A DNA stretch of 64,000 nt, taken from contig NZ_LXEP01000004.1 in assembly GCF_001654835.1 (NCBI RefSeq), forward strand, positions 181,956 to 245,955, read 5' to 3'. Made by a program: the position numbers and the translations under genes. The first letter of the stretch is position 1; each line of letters starts with the position of its first letter. Below the pieces are notes generated by a model that worked only from the letters and a program-made list of their open reading frames with translations, did no database searches and was not told the origin of the DNA. Below, one piece after another: positions 10,077 through 18,778 of this stretch. Origin of the DNA: Buttiauxella gaviniae ATCC 51604. Lineage in GTDB: Bacteria > Pseudomonadota > Gammaproteobacteria > Enterobacterales > Enterobacteriaceae.

Positions 10077-10486
10077 GTGATATTAATCAACCGTCCGACG
10101 ACAATGCCGGCTCCGTGGACGATCTGTGGGCTGATGCGTTAAACGAACAGAAAGTTACGACCAACAAAAGCACCGCAGACAGCGTATTCCGTGCGCTTGA
10201 AGGCAATGACATAGCGGGCGCGATGCAAGACATCGACCTGATTATGGACATCCCCGTCAAACTGACTGTGGAGCTGGGCCGTACCCGTATGACTATCAAA
10301 GAGCTGCTGCGTTTGTCGCAAGGTTCAGTGGTAGCGCTGGATGGCTTAGCAGGTGAACCGCTGGATATTTTGATCAACGGTTATCTGATTGCTCAGGGCG
10401 AAGTCGTGGTAGTGGCTGACAAATACGGTGTTCGTATCACCGACATTATCACGCCATCTGAGCGTATGCGTCGTTTGAGCCGCTAA
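10073..10486 (+). CDS. fliN: Flagellar motor switch protein FliN
   Basis: FliN forms the lower C ring and the docking site for the FliH-FliI export complex. The 137-residue protein has an acidic variable N-terminus and a C-terminal SpoA domain (IMDIPVKLTVELGRTRMTIK, then VVVVADKYGVRITDII). The start overlaps the fliM stop. Confidence 0.98.
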   Translation: MSDINQPSDDNAGSVDDLWADALNEQKVTTNKSTADSVFRALEGNDIAGAMQDIDLIMDIPVKLTVELGRTRMTIKELLRLSQGSVVALDGLAGEPLDILINGYLIAQGEVVVVADKYGVRITDIITPSERMRRLSR

Positions 10487-10490
10487 CACC

Positions 10491-10883
10491 ATGAAAACCC
10501 AGGCAACTGTTCAGTCACAACCCACTGCCAGCACCGGCTCTCCGTTGGTGCAAGTGAGCGGCGCGTTAACGGCGATTATCATTTTTATTTTACTCGCGGC
10601 CTGGGTGGCAAAACGTTTTGGCTTTACGCCGAAAACTGGCTCCAGCAAAGAGATGAAAGTCAGCGCCAGTTGTAGCGTTGGCCCGCGTGAACGTGTGGTG
10701 ATTGTCGACGTGCAAGATGCGCGTCTGGTGCTCGGCGTGACTGCCGGGCAAATCACTCATTTGCATACGCTCCCCGCCGCGATAGTGAGCGAAACTGTGT
10801 CTCCAGCAGCACCTGCTGATTTCCGCGAATTGATGAAAAACAGTCTGATGAAAAATCTGCTTAAACGTAACGGGAAAGATTGA
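10491..10883 (+). CDS. fliO: Flagellar export component FliO
   Basis: FliO helps assemble or stabilise FliP in the export gate. The 130-residue protein has one membrane helix at about residues 20-40 ([20 protein letters not shown]) and a conserved cytoplasmic domain ([20 protein letters not shown]). It starts four bases after fliN and its stop overlaps the fliP ATG by one base. Confidence 0.95.
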   Translation: MKTQATVQSQPTASTGSPLVQVSGALTAIIIFILLAAWVAKRFGFTPKTGSSKEMKVSASCSVGPRERVVIVDVQDARLVLGVTAGQITHLHTLPAAIVSETVSPAAPADFRELMKNSLMKNLLKRNGKD

Positions 10884-11620
10884 TGAAACGTTGGCTTCCT
10901 TTCTCGTTGCTTGGCCTGTTGATAGTCATGCCAGCCGCTTTTGCACAACTACCCGGCCTTATCAGCCAGCCGATGTCCAACGGCGGCCAAAGTTGGTCGT
11001 TGCCGGTTCAGACGCTGGTATTTATTACTTCGCTGACATTTTTGCCGGCGATTCTACTAATGATGACAAGCTTCACACGCATCATCATTGTTTTTGGCCT
11101 GCTGCGTAGCGCATTGGGCACACCGTCTGCACCACCCAACCAGGTATTGTTGGGACTTGCGCTGTTTCTGACCTTTTTCATTATGGCCCCGGTATTCGAC
11201 AAAATTTATACCGACGCTTACCAGCCATTTAGTGAAAACAAAATCCAGATGGACGAAGCCCTCGAGCGAGGTTCGAAGCCGCTGCGTGAGTTTATGTTGC
11301 GTCAAACCCGTGAAGCGGATCTGGCACTGTTTGCACGCCTGGCAGATACACCGCCGCTGGAAGGGCCTGAAGTGGTTCCGATGCGCATATTGTTGCCGGC
11401 ATACGTGACCAGCGAGCTGAAAACCGCATTCCAGATTGGCTTTACAGTCTTCATTCCGTTTTTGATTATCGACCTGGTTATCGCAAGCGTACTGATGGCG
11501 CTGGGGATGATGATGGTGCCACCGGCAACTATCGCCCTGCCCTTTAAATTAATGCTGTTTGTGTTGGTGGATGGCTGGCAGTTGTTGGTCGGCTCACTTG
11601 CGCAAAGTTTCTATAGTTAG
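10883..11620 (+). CDS. fliP: Flagellar export gate protein FliP
   Basis: FliP is the core pore subunit of the type III export gate, assembling as FliP5FliQ4FliR1. The 245-residue product has a cleavable signal peptide ending near AFA (residue 21), conserved [20 protein letters not shown] and four membrane segments. It matches the family length exactly. The ATG at 10883 is preferred over a TTG one codon earlier. Confidence 0.98.
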   Translation: MKRWLPFSLLGLLIVMPAAFAQLPGLISQPMSNGGQSWSLPVQTLVFITSLTFLPAILLMMTSFTRIIIVFGLLRSALGTPSAPPNQVLLGLALFLTFFIMAPVFDKIYTDAYQPFSENKIQMDEALERGSKPLREFMLRQTREADLALFARLADTPPLEGPEVVPMRILLPAYVTSELKTAFQIGFTVFIPFLIIDLVIASVLMALGMMMVPPATIALPFKLMLFVLVDGWQLLVGSLAQSFYS

Positions 11621-11631
11621 AGGGGGGAAAG

Positions 11632-11901
11632 ATGACTCCTGAGTCGGTCATGATGATGGGCACCGAAGCCATGAAAGTGGCTTTGGCGCTCGCAGCCCCG
11701 TTATTGATGGTGGCACTGGTGACAGGTCTGGTGATCAGTATGCTTCAGGCCGCGACCCAGATAAACGAAATGACCCTATCGTTTATCCCGAAAATTCTTG
11801 CGGTGTTCGTCACTATTATCGTTGCAGGGCCGTGGATGCTTAATCTGCTGCTGGATTATATGCGCACGCTGCTAACGAACATCCCGATGAACATTGGATG
11901 A
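11632..11901 (+). CDS. fliQ: Flagellar export gate protein FliQ
   Basis: FliQ is a two-helix subunit of the export gate. The 89-residue protein shows the two hydrophobic hairpins and the conserved [16 protein letters not shown] loop. GGGGGAAAG precedes the ATG. Its end overlaps fliR by four bases. Confidence 0.97.
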   Translation: MTPESVMMMGTEAMKVALALAAPLLMVALVTGLVISMLQAATQINEMTLSFIPKILAVFVTIIVAGPWMLNLLLDYMRTLLTNIPMNIG

Positions 11902-12683
11902 TTCACATTGATAGCGGGCAGTGGCTCACGTTATTAAGTATGGGGTTCTGGCCATTTATTCGTATTCTGGCCCTGATTTCAACTGCACCAATACTCAGTG
12001 AACGCGCGATTTCAAAGAAGGTAAAAATTGGCCTAGCGTTGATGATTACCTGGATAGTGGCACCGACCCTTCCGGCAACTGAGGTCACTATTTTCTCGGC
12101 GGCCGGGTTCTGGCTCGCAGCACAACAAATTCTGATTGGCATTGCGCTTGGCTTCACCATGCAGTTTGCCTTTGCCGCCATTCGTACTGCAGGTGAGATA
12201 ATCGGCCTGCAGATGGGGCTCTCATTCGCTACCTTCTTCGACCCTGGTAGCCGCCTGAATATGCCAGTCCTTGCCCGTTTTATGGACATGCTGGCCATGT
12301 TACTTTTTTTGGTGTTTAACGGCCATTTATGGCTGATATCGATGCTGGTCGACACTTTTCACACCCTGCCAATCGGTGGCAATCCGATTAACAGTAACGC
12401 GTTTATGGCGCTGACTCGAGCAGGCGGCATGATCTTCCTCAATGGCTTAATGCTGGCCCTCCCACTCATCACTTTGTTGCTCACGCTAAACATTGCCCTT
12501 GGTCTGCTAAACCGTATGTCACCACAACTGTCTGTGTTTGTTATCGGTTTTCCGCTGACACTTGCTGTGGGCATGTTGGTGATGACGGCATTAATTCCCT
12601 TAATGGCTCCTTTCGCCGAACACTTATTTAGTGAAGTATTTAATTTACTCTCAGATATTGTGAGTGAAATTCCCGCGAATTAA
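11898..12683 (+). CDS. fliR: Flagellar export gate protein FliR
   Basis: FliR closes the FliP-FliQ-FliR export gate and nucleates its assembly. The 261-residue protein has about six membrane segments and the conserved [18 protein letters not shown] signature. It is the last gene of the flagellar operon; after its stop at 12683 no strong hairpin terminator is visible in the next 30 bases. Confidence 0.98.
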   Translation: MIHIDSGQWLTLLSMGFWPFIRILALISTAPILSERAISKKVKIGLALMITWIVAPTLPATEVTIFSAAGFWLAAQQILIGIALGFTMQFAFAAIRTAGEIIGLQMGLSFATFFDPGSRLNMPVLARFMDMLAMLLFLVFNGHLWLISMLVDTFHTLPIGGNPINSNAFMALTRAGGMIFLNGLMLALPLITLLLTLNIALGLLNRMSPQLSVFVIGFPLTLAVGMLVMTALIPLMAPFAEHLFSEVFNLLSDIVSEIPAN

Positions 12684-12707
12684 TCCCCAGGTTTTGTGGA
12701 GTCTTAC

Positions 12708-12721
12708 TGAGGATATTCCTA
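12708..12721 (+). promoter_or_regulatory. RcsAB box upstream of rcsA
   Basis: The sequence TGAGGATATTCCTA matches the RcsA-RcsB heterodimer consensus (TaAGaatatTCctA) at nearly every position, and stands about 300 bases upstream of rcsA. In enterobacteria such a site mediates autoactivation of rcsA. The match and placement are seen in the sequence; function is from known family behaviour. Confidence 0.75.
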
Positions 12722-12860
12722 AAAGCTTTCTTGAATAACATCCACCAGGATATAACTGGCGCGGCTTATATGCTTTTAGCTATCTCACATAATGTAACAT
12801 TCACTTTACTTTGAGAGCATTCTTAACAAATTATACATAACTTTACTAGATAGTTGTAAC

Positions 12861-12976
12861 CGAAATAATTCGAGCTGAATCTCGGCTGCAAGAAAATAAG
12901 TCCCGATGAGCTTACATCAGTAAGTGATTCTGGCGAGTCAGTGCGGTCAACAAAGATGCAGTTTGAAATATGCAGG
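12861..12976. repeat. Dispersed palindromic intergenic repeat, copy 2
   Basis: This diverged copy begins CGAAATAATTCGAG, contains CCCGATGAGCTTAC and AGTAAGTGATTC, and ends with GCAGTTTGAAATATGCAGG. It lies between the RcsAB box and the rcsA start, so it separates operator and gene. Confidence 0.65.
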
Positions 12977-13017
12977 TTAGTACGCCTAAAAATACTTAAT
13001 TACGGGTGGGGGGTGTT

Positions 13018-13641
13018 ATGTCAACGATCATTATGGACTTATGCAGTTATACCCGGTTGGGGTTAACAGGTTATTTAACCAGCCGTGGCATCCGAAAACG
13101 ACAGATGACCAACGTGGAGACGATTGAGGATTTAGCGTTCGCTTGTGAGTCCCAGACACCCAATGTGGTGTTTATTAATGAGGACTGTTTTATCCATGAC
13201 GCTCAAAGTAGCGAGCGAATTAAGCAGATCATTAATCAGCATCCCAGTACTTTATTCCTGGTCTTTATGGCAATTGCTAATATTCATTTCGATGAATATC
13301 TTTTGGTGCGTAGTAATCTGTTGATCAGTTCTAAATCTATAAAGCCAGAGTCACTGGACGAAATACTTTCAGAATACTTAGCAAAAAATGCGCACTGCAT
13401 CGGACATATTAATTTACCCACGTTATCATTAAGCCGAACTGAGTCCAGCATGCTTAAAATGTGGATGTCTGGACAAGGCACAATTCAAATATCCGACCAG
13501 ATGAATATCAAAGCAAAAACGGTTTCGTCGCACAAAGGGAATATAAAACGCAAGATAAAGACACATAATAAACAAGTAATTTATCATGTGGTGCGCCTTA
13601 CCGATAATGTCACCAACGGTATCTTCGTAAATTTGCGTTAA
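13018..13641 (+). CDS. rcsA: Transcriptional activator of capsule synthesis RcsA
   Basis: RcsA is the unstable auxiliary regulator that pairs with RcsB to activate colanic acid capsule genes and repress flhDC. The 207-residue protein, exactly the E. coli length, begins [20 protein letters not shown] and has a C-terminal LuxR-type helix-turn-helix ([20 protein letters not shown], then [19 protein letters not shown]). The ATG at 13018 is chosen because MSTII is the conserved N-terminus. Its location beside the flagellar operon is the ancestral one. Confidence 0.98.
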   Translation: MSTIIMDLCSYTRLGLTGYLTSRGIRKRQMTNVETIEDLAFACESQTPNVVFINEDCFIHDAQSSERIKQIINQHPSTLFLVFMAIANIHFDEYLLVRSNLLISSKSIKPESLDEILSEYLAKNAHCIGHINLPTLSLSRTESSMLKMWMSGQGTIQISDQMNIKAKTVSSHKGNIKRKIKTHNKQVIYHVVRLTDNVTNGIFVNLR

Positions 13642-13697
13642 GCCGACCAGGATGGTTTTAGGGTGGATTAGCGCAAGCGATATCCACCGCAAATATA

Positions 13698-13886
13698 TTA
13701 CTCAGAGCGTTCAACAAAAACGCCATCCGGGTGCCCCAGTTCGTTAAAGAACCAGATCCCCAACGGATACTCTTCCAGCGATACGAGGTACATCGTCCCC
13801 TCGCTAAATTGCTCGACAGCTAATACCACGCCAGGCCGACGCGGGCCGCCATCGGTTTTGACTGTCACGCGATCGTTGATATTCAT
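13698..13886 (-). CDS. dsrB: DsrB family small protein
   Basis: The 62-residue protein is a close match to E. coli DsrB, a conserved protein of unknown function lying between rcsA and yod[21 protein letters not shown] and [18 protein letters not shown] are recognisable. MNINDRV at 13886 is chosen as start over an upstream in-frame ATG at 13901. In E. coli the gene is under sigma-S control; no promoter is assigned here. Confidence 0.93.
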   Translation of the reverse strand: MNINDRVTVKTDGGPRRPGVVLAVEQFSEGTMYLVSLEEYPLGIWFFNELGHPDGVFVERSE

Positions 13887-13979
13887 AACAAAAATCTCCA
13901 AGTTTCTTTGTGCCAGTGTAGATCAAAAACGACTCATTCGCATCGCATGATGCGCAAGGTTATGCATTTTGTTAAGCGT

Positions 13980-13986
13980 CTATACT
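13980..13986 (+). promoter_or_regulatory. Sigma-S-type -10 element of yodD
   Basis: CTATACT, 31 bases before the yodD ATG and followed by TAA, matches the extended -10 preferred by RpoS. No matching -35 is seen at the proper distance. YodD of E. coli is known to be a general stress gene. Confidence 0.5.
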
Positions 13987-14017
13987 TAAACACGGGTACA
14001 GCCTGGAGGACGACTGC

Positions 14018-14233
14018 ATGAAGACCGCGAAAGAGCTTAATGAAACCACACGTATCGATGTCGATGCGCTATTGGCGGCCATCAATGAGATTAGCGAAAG
14101 TGAAGTGACACGTGCGAGTGACGATCCGCATCGAGTCAGTATCGATGGGCGCACATGGCACACCTACTCCGAATTAGCGGAAGCCTTTGAACTGGATATA
14201 CACGATTTTAGTGTTAATGAAGTGAACCGCTGA
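14018..14233 (+). CDS. yodD: YodD family stress-associated small protein
   Basis: The 71-residue acidic protein matches YodD. The N-terminus MKTAKEL, the central VDALLAAINEISESEV, and the C-terminal AFELDIHDFSVNEVNR are conserved. Function is unknown; E. coli YodD is induced in stress and biofilm. GGAGG stands nine bases before the start. Confidence 0.93.
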   Translation: MKTAKELNETTRIDVDALLAAINEISESEVTRASDDPHRVSIDGRTWHTYSELAEAFELDIHDFSVNEVNR

Positions 14234-14237
14234 ATTC

Positions 14238-14373
14238 CCCGAAATAATTCGAGTTGCAGGACAAAAGGTTTCAGCCTTTTGAACAGCGCTTACAGCGTTC
14301 AAATCAGCTTTCAGCAGATCTGTCGGGTGAGTGAAAGTAGCCAACGCATCAGCAGCTTGAAGTATGAAGTGGA
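14238..14373. repeat. Dispersed palindromic intergenic repeat, copy 3
   Basis: The element runs from CCCCGAAATAATTCGAGTTGCAGG to AGCAGCTTGAAGTATGAAG. It has a different middle section from copies 1 and 2, containing an internal AAAAGG/CCTTTT pairing and CAGCGCTTACAGCG. It starts five bases after the yodD stop and ends one or two bases before the dsrA terminator, filling the yodD-dsrA spacer completely. Confidence 0.7.
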
Positions 14374-14374
14374 T

Positions 14375-14461
14375 AAAAGAATCCCGGCAGGAAAGCCGGG
14401 ATTAAACTTGCGTTAGCAAGAAGCAATTGAAAAATTCGTTACACCAGGAAATCTGATGTAC
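14375..14461 (-). ncRNA. dsrA: DsrA small regulatory RNA
   Basis: DsrA is an Hfq-dependent sRNA that activates rpoS translation and represses hns. Read on the minus strand, the sequence contains ACATCAGATTTCCTGG, GTGTAACGAATTTTT, GCTTCTTGC and GCAAGTTT in the order and spacing of E. coli DsrA, which include the rpoS-pairing segment and the second stem-loop. It ends with the terminator stem AATCCCGGC/GCCGGGATT followed by CTTTT. The yodD-mpgP position is also that of E. coli. The terminator stem differs from E. coli by compensating changes. The 5' end is estimated from alignment. Confidence 0.95.
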
Positions 14462-14481
14462 ATCCACCATACATCAGATTT
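14449..14481. promoter_or_regulatory. Perfect 12-bp inverted repeat over the dsrA start
   Basis: AAATCTGATGTA at 14449-14460 is mirrored by TACATCAGATTT at 14470-14481 with a nine-base spacer. One arm is the first transcribed bases of DsrA and the other lies in its promoter; the minus-strand TATGGT (14467-14472), a candidate -10, falls between. It looks like an operator for a dimeric regulator overlapping the dsrA core promoter. I cannot name the regulator. Confidence 0.5.
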
Positions 14482-14676
14482 ATTTCAAAACAATGAAATG
14501 ATTCGTTCTATGAATATTCAATTTTTCGCAACGACTTAGCTGAATCGTGCCGCCATTCCTTATTCTTAGCGGTTTCCAGCAATAATACGGATACTCATTA
14601 ATGATTAGGCTGCGAATTTAATTGAGATTTATCCTACTCAACCAGTCATTTAGCCTTTGGATTCAGGAGAAGTACC

Positions 14677-15492
14677 ATGCTGCATCTGCACGATCCGCTA
14701 TTAATCATTTCAGATCTCGATGGCACACTGCTGGAACACCATTCCTACCGTTGGGAGGCCGCAAGTCCCTGGATTAACATTTTGCGCCAGAACGAGATCC
14801 CACTGATTTTGTGTAGTGCGAAAAGTGCTGCGGAAATCATTGAGTGGCAAAATGAGTTTTCATTAACCGGACAGGCGTTTATTGCTGAAAACGGGGCGGT
14901 TATCCAGCTTGATTCACGCTGGAGTGACAGCGACGATTACCCTCGTCTGATGACGGGTATTCGTCATGAAGAGCTGTTTTCTGTTCTGGATAAGTTACGG
15001 CAGAAATTTGGTTTTAAATTCACCTGCTTTGCCGACGTCGATGAGAATACCCTCTGTGAATTAACTGGCCTTACACGCAAACAGGCAGTCCTTGCAAAGC
15101 TCAGTGAAGCATCTGAAACCTTAATATGGCGCGATAGCGAAGAAATGATGGCCGCATTTAACGAGCAGTTGGCAAGCCTGGGTTTAATGATGCTGCAAGG
15201 CGGGCGGTTCTGGCATGTATTAGATATGCAGGCCGGCAAAGATAAGGCGCTACACTGGCTTCAGGAGCAGTTTCAACAACGCGAAGGGAAAACCCACATC
15301 ACAATAGGTCTGGGGGACAGCCCGAGCGATGCATTACTGCTTGATAGCGTCGATTACGCCGTGGTTGTCAAAGGCTACAGCCGCCAGACAGTGACGCTGC
15401 AACGGGACGACCCACAGCGCGTGTATCGCAGCCAGAACTACGGTCCTGAAGGGTGGAAAGAAGGTCTCGATCATTTCATCACCCCTGAGTAA
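14677..15492 (+). CDS. yedP: Mannosyl-3-phosphoglycerate phosphatase family HAD hydrolase
   Basis: The 271-residue protein belongs to the HAD superfamily, class IIB Cof-type, and aligns with E. coli YedP throughout. The first motif is ISDLDGTLLE (nucleophile and acid/base Asp), the second is the Ser in LCSAKSAAE, and the last is LGLGDSPSDA, read here as GLGDSPSDALLLD. The family dephosphorylates mannosyl-3-phosphoglycerate in some organisms, but no synthase is adjacent, so the true substrate is uncertain. AGGAGAAGT precedes the ATG. It converges on dgcQ with only five bases between stops. Confidence 0.92.
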   Translation: MLHLHDPLLIISDLDGTLLEHHSYRWEAASPWINILRQNEIPLILCSAKSAAEIIEWQNEFSLTGQAFIAENGAVIQLDSRWSDSDDYPRLMTGIRHEELFSVLDKLRQKFGFKFTCFADVDENTLCELTGLTRKQAVLAKLSEASETLIWRDSEEMMAAFNEQLASLGLMMLQGGRFWHVLDMQAGKDKALHWLQEQFQQREGKTHITIGLGDSPSDALLLDSVDYAVVVKGYSRQTVTLQRDDPQRVYRSQNYGPEGWKEGLDHFITPE

Positions 15493-15497
15493 CCGGT

Positions 15498-17201
15498 TTA
15501 ATCGTGATTACAGACCTGATTACGACCACCCTGCTTCGCTTTATACAGCCGATGGTCAGCGTAAGTTTGCAGGCGTTCGAAATCGTAATCGCTAAATTCA
15601 AACGAACTACTCACACCAAATGAGGCACTGATCCTTACCGTATTGCCTTGCTTGATGAGTAATTCCTTAGTGTTAATGCGCACTCGGATGCGTTCAGCCA
15701 CTTTTGTCGCCTCTTCCAGTGTTGTTTCAGGCAGCACGATACAGAACTCCTCACCGCCGACGCGTCCGGCAATATCGCCCGTACGAAACGCATCACTGAG
15801 CATCGCTGCCGCATGGATAAGTACTTTGTCGCCACAGCTATGGCCAAACCTGTCGTTTATGCTTTTAAAGAGATCAAGGTCCATCTGAATCACCGAGAAA
15901 GGTAATCCTTGCTGCTCACACTCCTGAGACAATTTACGCGCAATCTCGAAGAAGGCACCGCGATTGTACAAACGAGTTAGCGTGTCGTAGTTAGCCCGCC
16001 AGGTCAGGGTTTGTTGCAAGCTGAACATGTTATTGACCAGGCGGCGAATCACCATCCATGAAGCAAACAGCATAAGCGTAAATAGCATCCACAGAATGCT
16101 CAGGACAATACTAATACGCCCAAATTCGCCCTGAACCCCTTCTTCCAGGGTATGGACTTTAACCAGCAAACCATCAAAGTTATTCAGCTTCGCCCAGGTG
16201 ATAAAACGGCTATCCATACGCAATTCACCCTGTTCCCCCTGTTTTGCAGCAGTGACCACGTTGGCAATTCGCGCCAATTGGGGTGCGGTAAACAGCTCAT
16301 GCTGCGGCAAACTCCTGGCCGAAGTCGCAATAGGATTTAATTCGTTATCGTAGAGCAGCACCGTGCCTTCATGGTCATCATATTTGGCTTCCCGCAAGAA
16401 GTTATGGAGTGATTCGATAGGATAATCGAGAGCCAGTACGCCATACCAACGCCCGTTAAAATCAAGCGGGACCGAAGCGGTAACAATCTGCCCTGATGTA
16501 TCGTTGCCATTAAAAGTATGTGTCCACTTCAAAGACCGCTGTGGGTTATTTTGCAGCGACTGAGAGGAAAAATAGGGTCTGGCGATCAAGCGGTAGTAAA
16601 GCGAGACGATATTCGGATCGTTGGCGGGCGGCGTGTTCGTCAAAAAGAAACCGCTGCGCGAGGCATAGAACATGCGCTGTGGCATTTTCCCGGAACTGTC
16701 GGATAAGCGCATGATATAGCTTAATTCCAGCGCCGAGCTTAATTCTGAGTGAAGAGTGTGCTCATCTCGGTCGAGCAATGGGCTTTTGTTTACAAATTCA
16801 TCAGATACGCCACTCATCGGCAAACTGCGGCTTAAATCGAGGCGCAATTGCCAGAAAGGCTGGGTACGCAAGGTATCAAAATCGGCCAGGGATTTGCGGG
16901 TTCTATCCGTTGAGATCGGGGATTGCAGCGCATACAGCATCGCATTGCGATAAAACAGCAGATTGTCGATGCTGTGCTGGAGCTGTCGGTCAAGCAAAGT
17001 GGCAACGCTATCGAGACTATTACGCTGGTTGGCAACATAAGCCCCTTCTAGTACCACTGCCTCTCGCCATGTCAACACGGTGGAGAACAAAAATACGAAG
17101 ATAAAACAAAGATTAACGACCTTTTGCGGATTTTTGAAGCGGCCGATCACGCGTTGTAATGCATTGCCTAACACTAACACTCTCCCTGAAACCGCAATCA
17201 T
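15498..17201 (-). CDS. dgcQ: Membrane diguanylate cyclase DgcQ
   Basis: DgcQ makes cyclic di-GMP and in E. coli influences cellulose production. The 567-residue protein has a membrane helix near residues 30-50, a large periplasmic sensor domain, a second helix near 360-385 and a C-terminal GGDEF domain. The active-site signature is GGEEF, and RTGD five residues before it is the product-inhibition I-site. The start is uncertain: the ATG at 17201 has little ribosome binding site, whereas an in-frame GTG slightly downstream follows AGGGAGA. Confidence 0.95.
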   Translation of the reverse strand: MIAVSGRVLVLGNALQRVIGRFKNPQKVVNLCFIFVFLFSTVLTWREAVVLEGAYVANQRNSLDSVATLLDRQLQHSIDNLLFYRNAMLYALQSPISTDRTRKSLADFDTLRTQPFWQLRLDLSRSLPMSGVSDEFVNKSPLLDRDEHTLHSELSSALELSYIMRLSDSSGKMPQRMFYASRSGFFLTNTPPANDPNIVSLYYRLIARPYFSSQSLQNNPQRSLKWTHTFNGNDTSGQIVTASVPLDFNGRWYGVLALDYPIESLHNFLREAKYDDHEGTVLLYDNELNPIATSARSLPQHELFTAPQLARIANVVTAAKQGEQGELRMDSRFITWAKLNNFDGLLVKVHTLEEGVQGEFGRISIVLSILWMLFTLMLFASWMVIRRLVNNMFSLQQTLTWRANYDTLTRLYNRGAFFEIARKLSQECEQQGLPFSVIQMDLDLFKSINDRFGHSCGDKVLIHAAAMLSDAFRTGDIAGRVGGEEFCIVLPETTLEEATKVAERIRVRINTKELLIKQGNTVRISASFGVSSSFEFSDYDFERLQTYADHRLYKAKQGGRNQVCNHD

Positions 17202-17351
17202 CTAAAATCTGTCAACACTACCGGTGCCATGACACCCAGGTCATGGGTCGGTTCTAATATGTAGAGAATACATGACCACTCAGGATTATTACTAAGGGTA
17301 AATATATTCATGGGAATTATATTACCCTCAAAACGAAAGGTAATCAGGAAA

Positions 17352-17380
17352 TAAAAATGCCCTATCAATGACAGGGCATT
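17352..17380 (-). terminator. Terminator of yodC
   Basis: AATGCCCT and AGGGCATT (17356-17363 and 17373-17380) form a perfect eight-base stem with a nine-base loop. On the minus strand it is followed by TTTTAT. It stands directly after the yodC stop. Confidence 0.8.
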
Positions 17381-17386
17381 TGAGGC

Positions 17387-17566
17387 TTATCCTTGCGAGC
17401 CGCCCCCTGTTGCCAGTGGGGCCAAATCATCCTCTCGGAAGGCCTCGCGCTTTACACCAAAACCATCATACCAACGACACTCCACCATACCGCTGGAAAA
17501 CCCGGTAACAATCATCCTTGGGCCACCATTCTTAGGTTGGACTTCATCGCTGACCACAAAGACCAT
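17387..17566 (-). CDS. yodC: YodC family small protein (DUF2158)
   Basis: This 59-residue frame is short. Read on the minus strand it gives MVFVVSDEVQPKNGGPRMIV, then TGFSSGMVECRWYDGFGVKR and EAFREDDLAP, a clear match to E. coli YodC and the DUF2158 fold. A perfect AGGAGGCAGTT precedes the ATG and an intrinsic terminator follows. Function is unknown. The position between dgcQ and yedI is the E. coli one. Confidence 0.93.
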   Translation of the reverse strand: MVFVVSDEVQPKNGGPRMIVTGFSSGMVECRWYDGFGVKREAFREDDLAPLATGGGSQG

Positions 17567-17658
17567 AACTGCCTCCTGTATCAGGGGTGAAAACTTCTAC
17601 AGTTATAGACAATGACCTGGTGTTTTGCCTGGCAAACCAGGCAAATTTACGCAAAAAA

Positions 17659-18582
17659 TTAGTGAACTGTGCGCCCGCGCAGGCGGCTTATGCCATTAAC
17701 GACTACCAGCACAATGGCGCCAATGACAAAACCGATAACCAGGTTTGCTACGGTTGGCCCAAGTAAATGAACGGCTCCACCCACCTTCTGCGCCCAGTTT
17801 TCAATGGCATGATGAAGGACCGGAATACCGTGAACCAGAATGCCGCCGCCGACCAAAAACATAGCCAGAGTTCCGACAACCGAGAGGAATTTCATCAGCC
17901 ACGGTGCCAGCACTAATAACCCTTTGCCAATCCCGCGCGCGATAACCGAGGTTTTTTCAACCAGCCAAAAACCAAGATCGTCGAGCTTAACGATGATTCC
18001 TACCAGGCCATACACCCCGATCGTCACGACCAGCGCTATCCCCGATAGCACCAACACCTGGTTGAGCAAAGGCGCGTCGGCGACAATGCCTAACGTAATC
18101 GCCACGATTTCAGCCGAGAGAATAAAGTCGGTACGAATCGCACCTTTCACTTTGTCTTTTTCGTAAACCATCGGGTCTTGCGCGGCAATATCATCTAACC
18201 GCTTCTGGCGCTCTTCCGGTGTTTCCTTGTGCTTACGGGACTGAAGCGTGTGAACGACTTTTTCCACGCCTTCATAACACAAGAAAGCGCCGCCAATCAT
18301 TAATAACGGCGTGATAGCCCACGGTGCAAAAGCGCTAATAATAAGAGCCAGAGGAACGAGGATCAGCTTATTGATGGCCGAACCCTTCGCGACTTGCCAC
18401 ACCACCGGCAATTCACGGTTTGCCCGTACACCTGAAACTTGTTGTGCGTTAAGGGATAAATCGTCTCCCAATACCCCGGCAGTTTTCTTCGCCGCCAGTT
18501 TCCCCATCATCGAGATATCGTCCAGCAAAGTGGCGATATCATCCAGCAACGTTAGTAAGCTACTTCCAGCCAAAATGAGCAT
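17659..18582 (-). CDS. yedI: DUF808 family inner membrane protein YedI
   Basis: The 307-residue protein matches E. coli YedI. It begins [20 protein letters not shown], has [14 protein letters not shown] and several C-terminal membrane segments with GGGILVHG and [10 protein letters not shown]. The role is unknown. It diverges from yedA. Confidence 0.93.
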   Translation of the reverse strand: MLILAGSSLLTLLDDIATLLDDISMMGKLAAKKTAGVLGDDLSLNAQQVSGVRANRELPVVWQVAKGSAINKLILVPLALIISAFAPWAITPLLMIGGAFLCYEGVEKVVHTLQSRKHKETPEERQKRLDDIAAQDPMVYEKDKVKGAIRTDFILSAEIVAITLGIVADAPLLNQVLVLSGIALVVTIGVYGLVGIIVKLDDLGFWLVEKTSVIARGIGKGLLVLAPWLMKFLSVVGTLAMFLVGGGILVHGIPVLHHAIENWAQKVGGAVHLLGPTVANLVIGFVIGAIVLVVVNGISRLRGRTVH

Positions 18583-18733
18583 CCTTTTTTGTTTGTCTAC
18601 TCAATAGTATGGAACAAAACTTAGCTGGCGAAAATCAAACTCATCTGTCAATAAAAATTAACATTCTACAAACAAGTAAAATCCTCGCCAGAAAGATAGT
18701 TTTGACGTTAACTATTAGCTCTATTAGCGTTAG

Positions 18734-18767
18734 TTACCCTGAATAATTCGAGTTGCAGGAAGGGTAA
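18734..18767. repeat. Dispersed intergenic repeat, short copy 4
   Basis: TTACCCTGAATAATTCGAG, TTGCAGG and AGGGTAA match one end of the repeat family and are closed by TTACCCT/AGGGTAA ends. This is a shortened copy directly before the yedA ribosome binding site. Confidence 0.6.
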
Positions 18768-18778
18768 AGAGAGGAAAC

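Larger units (their letters stand above)
12684..13017 (+). other. fliR-rcsA spacer, AT-rich
   Basis: This 334-base non-coding stretch carries the RcsAB box at 12708-12721, a strongly AT-rich region around 12780-12860 and repeat copy 2. AT-rich DNA at rcsA is a known target of H-NS silencing in E. coli; that reading is inference here. A G-rich ribosome binding site (GGTGGGGGG, 13005-13013) precedes rcsA. Confidence 0.5.

Noticed and set aside
17393..17590. Plus-strand 65-codon frame near 17.4 kb
   Set aside because: It overlaps yodC on the opposite strand, which has a perfect ribosome binding site, a terminator and a family match.
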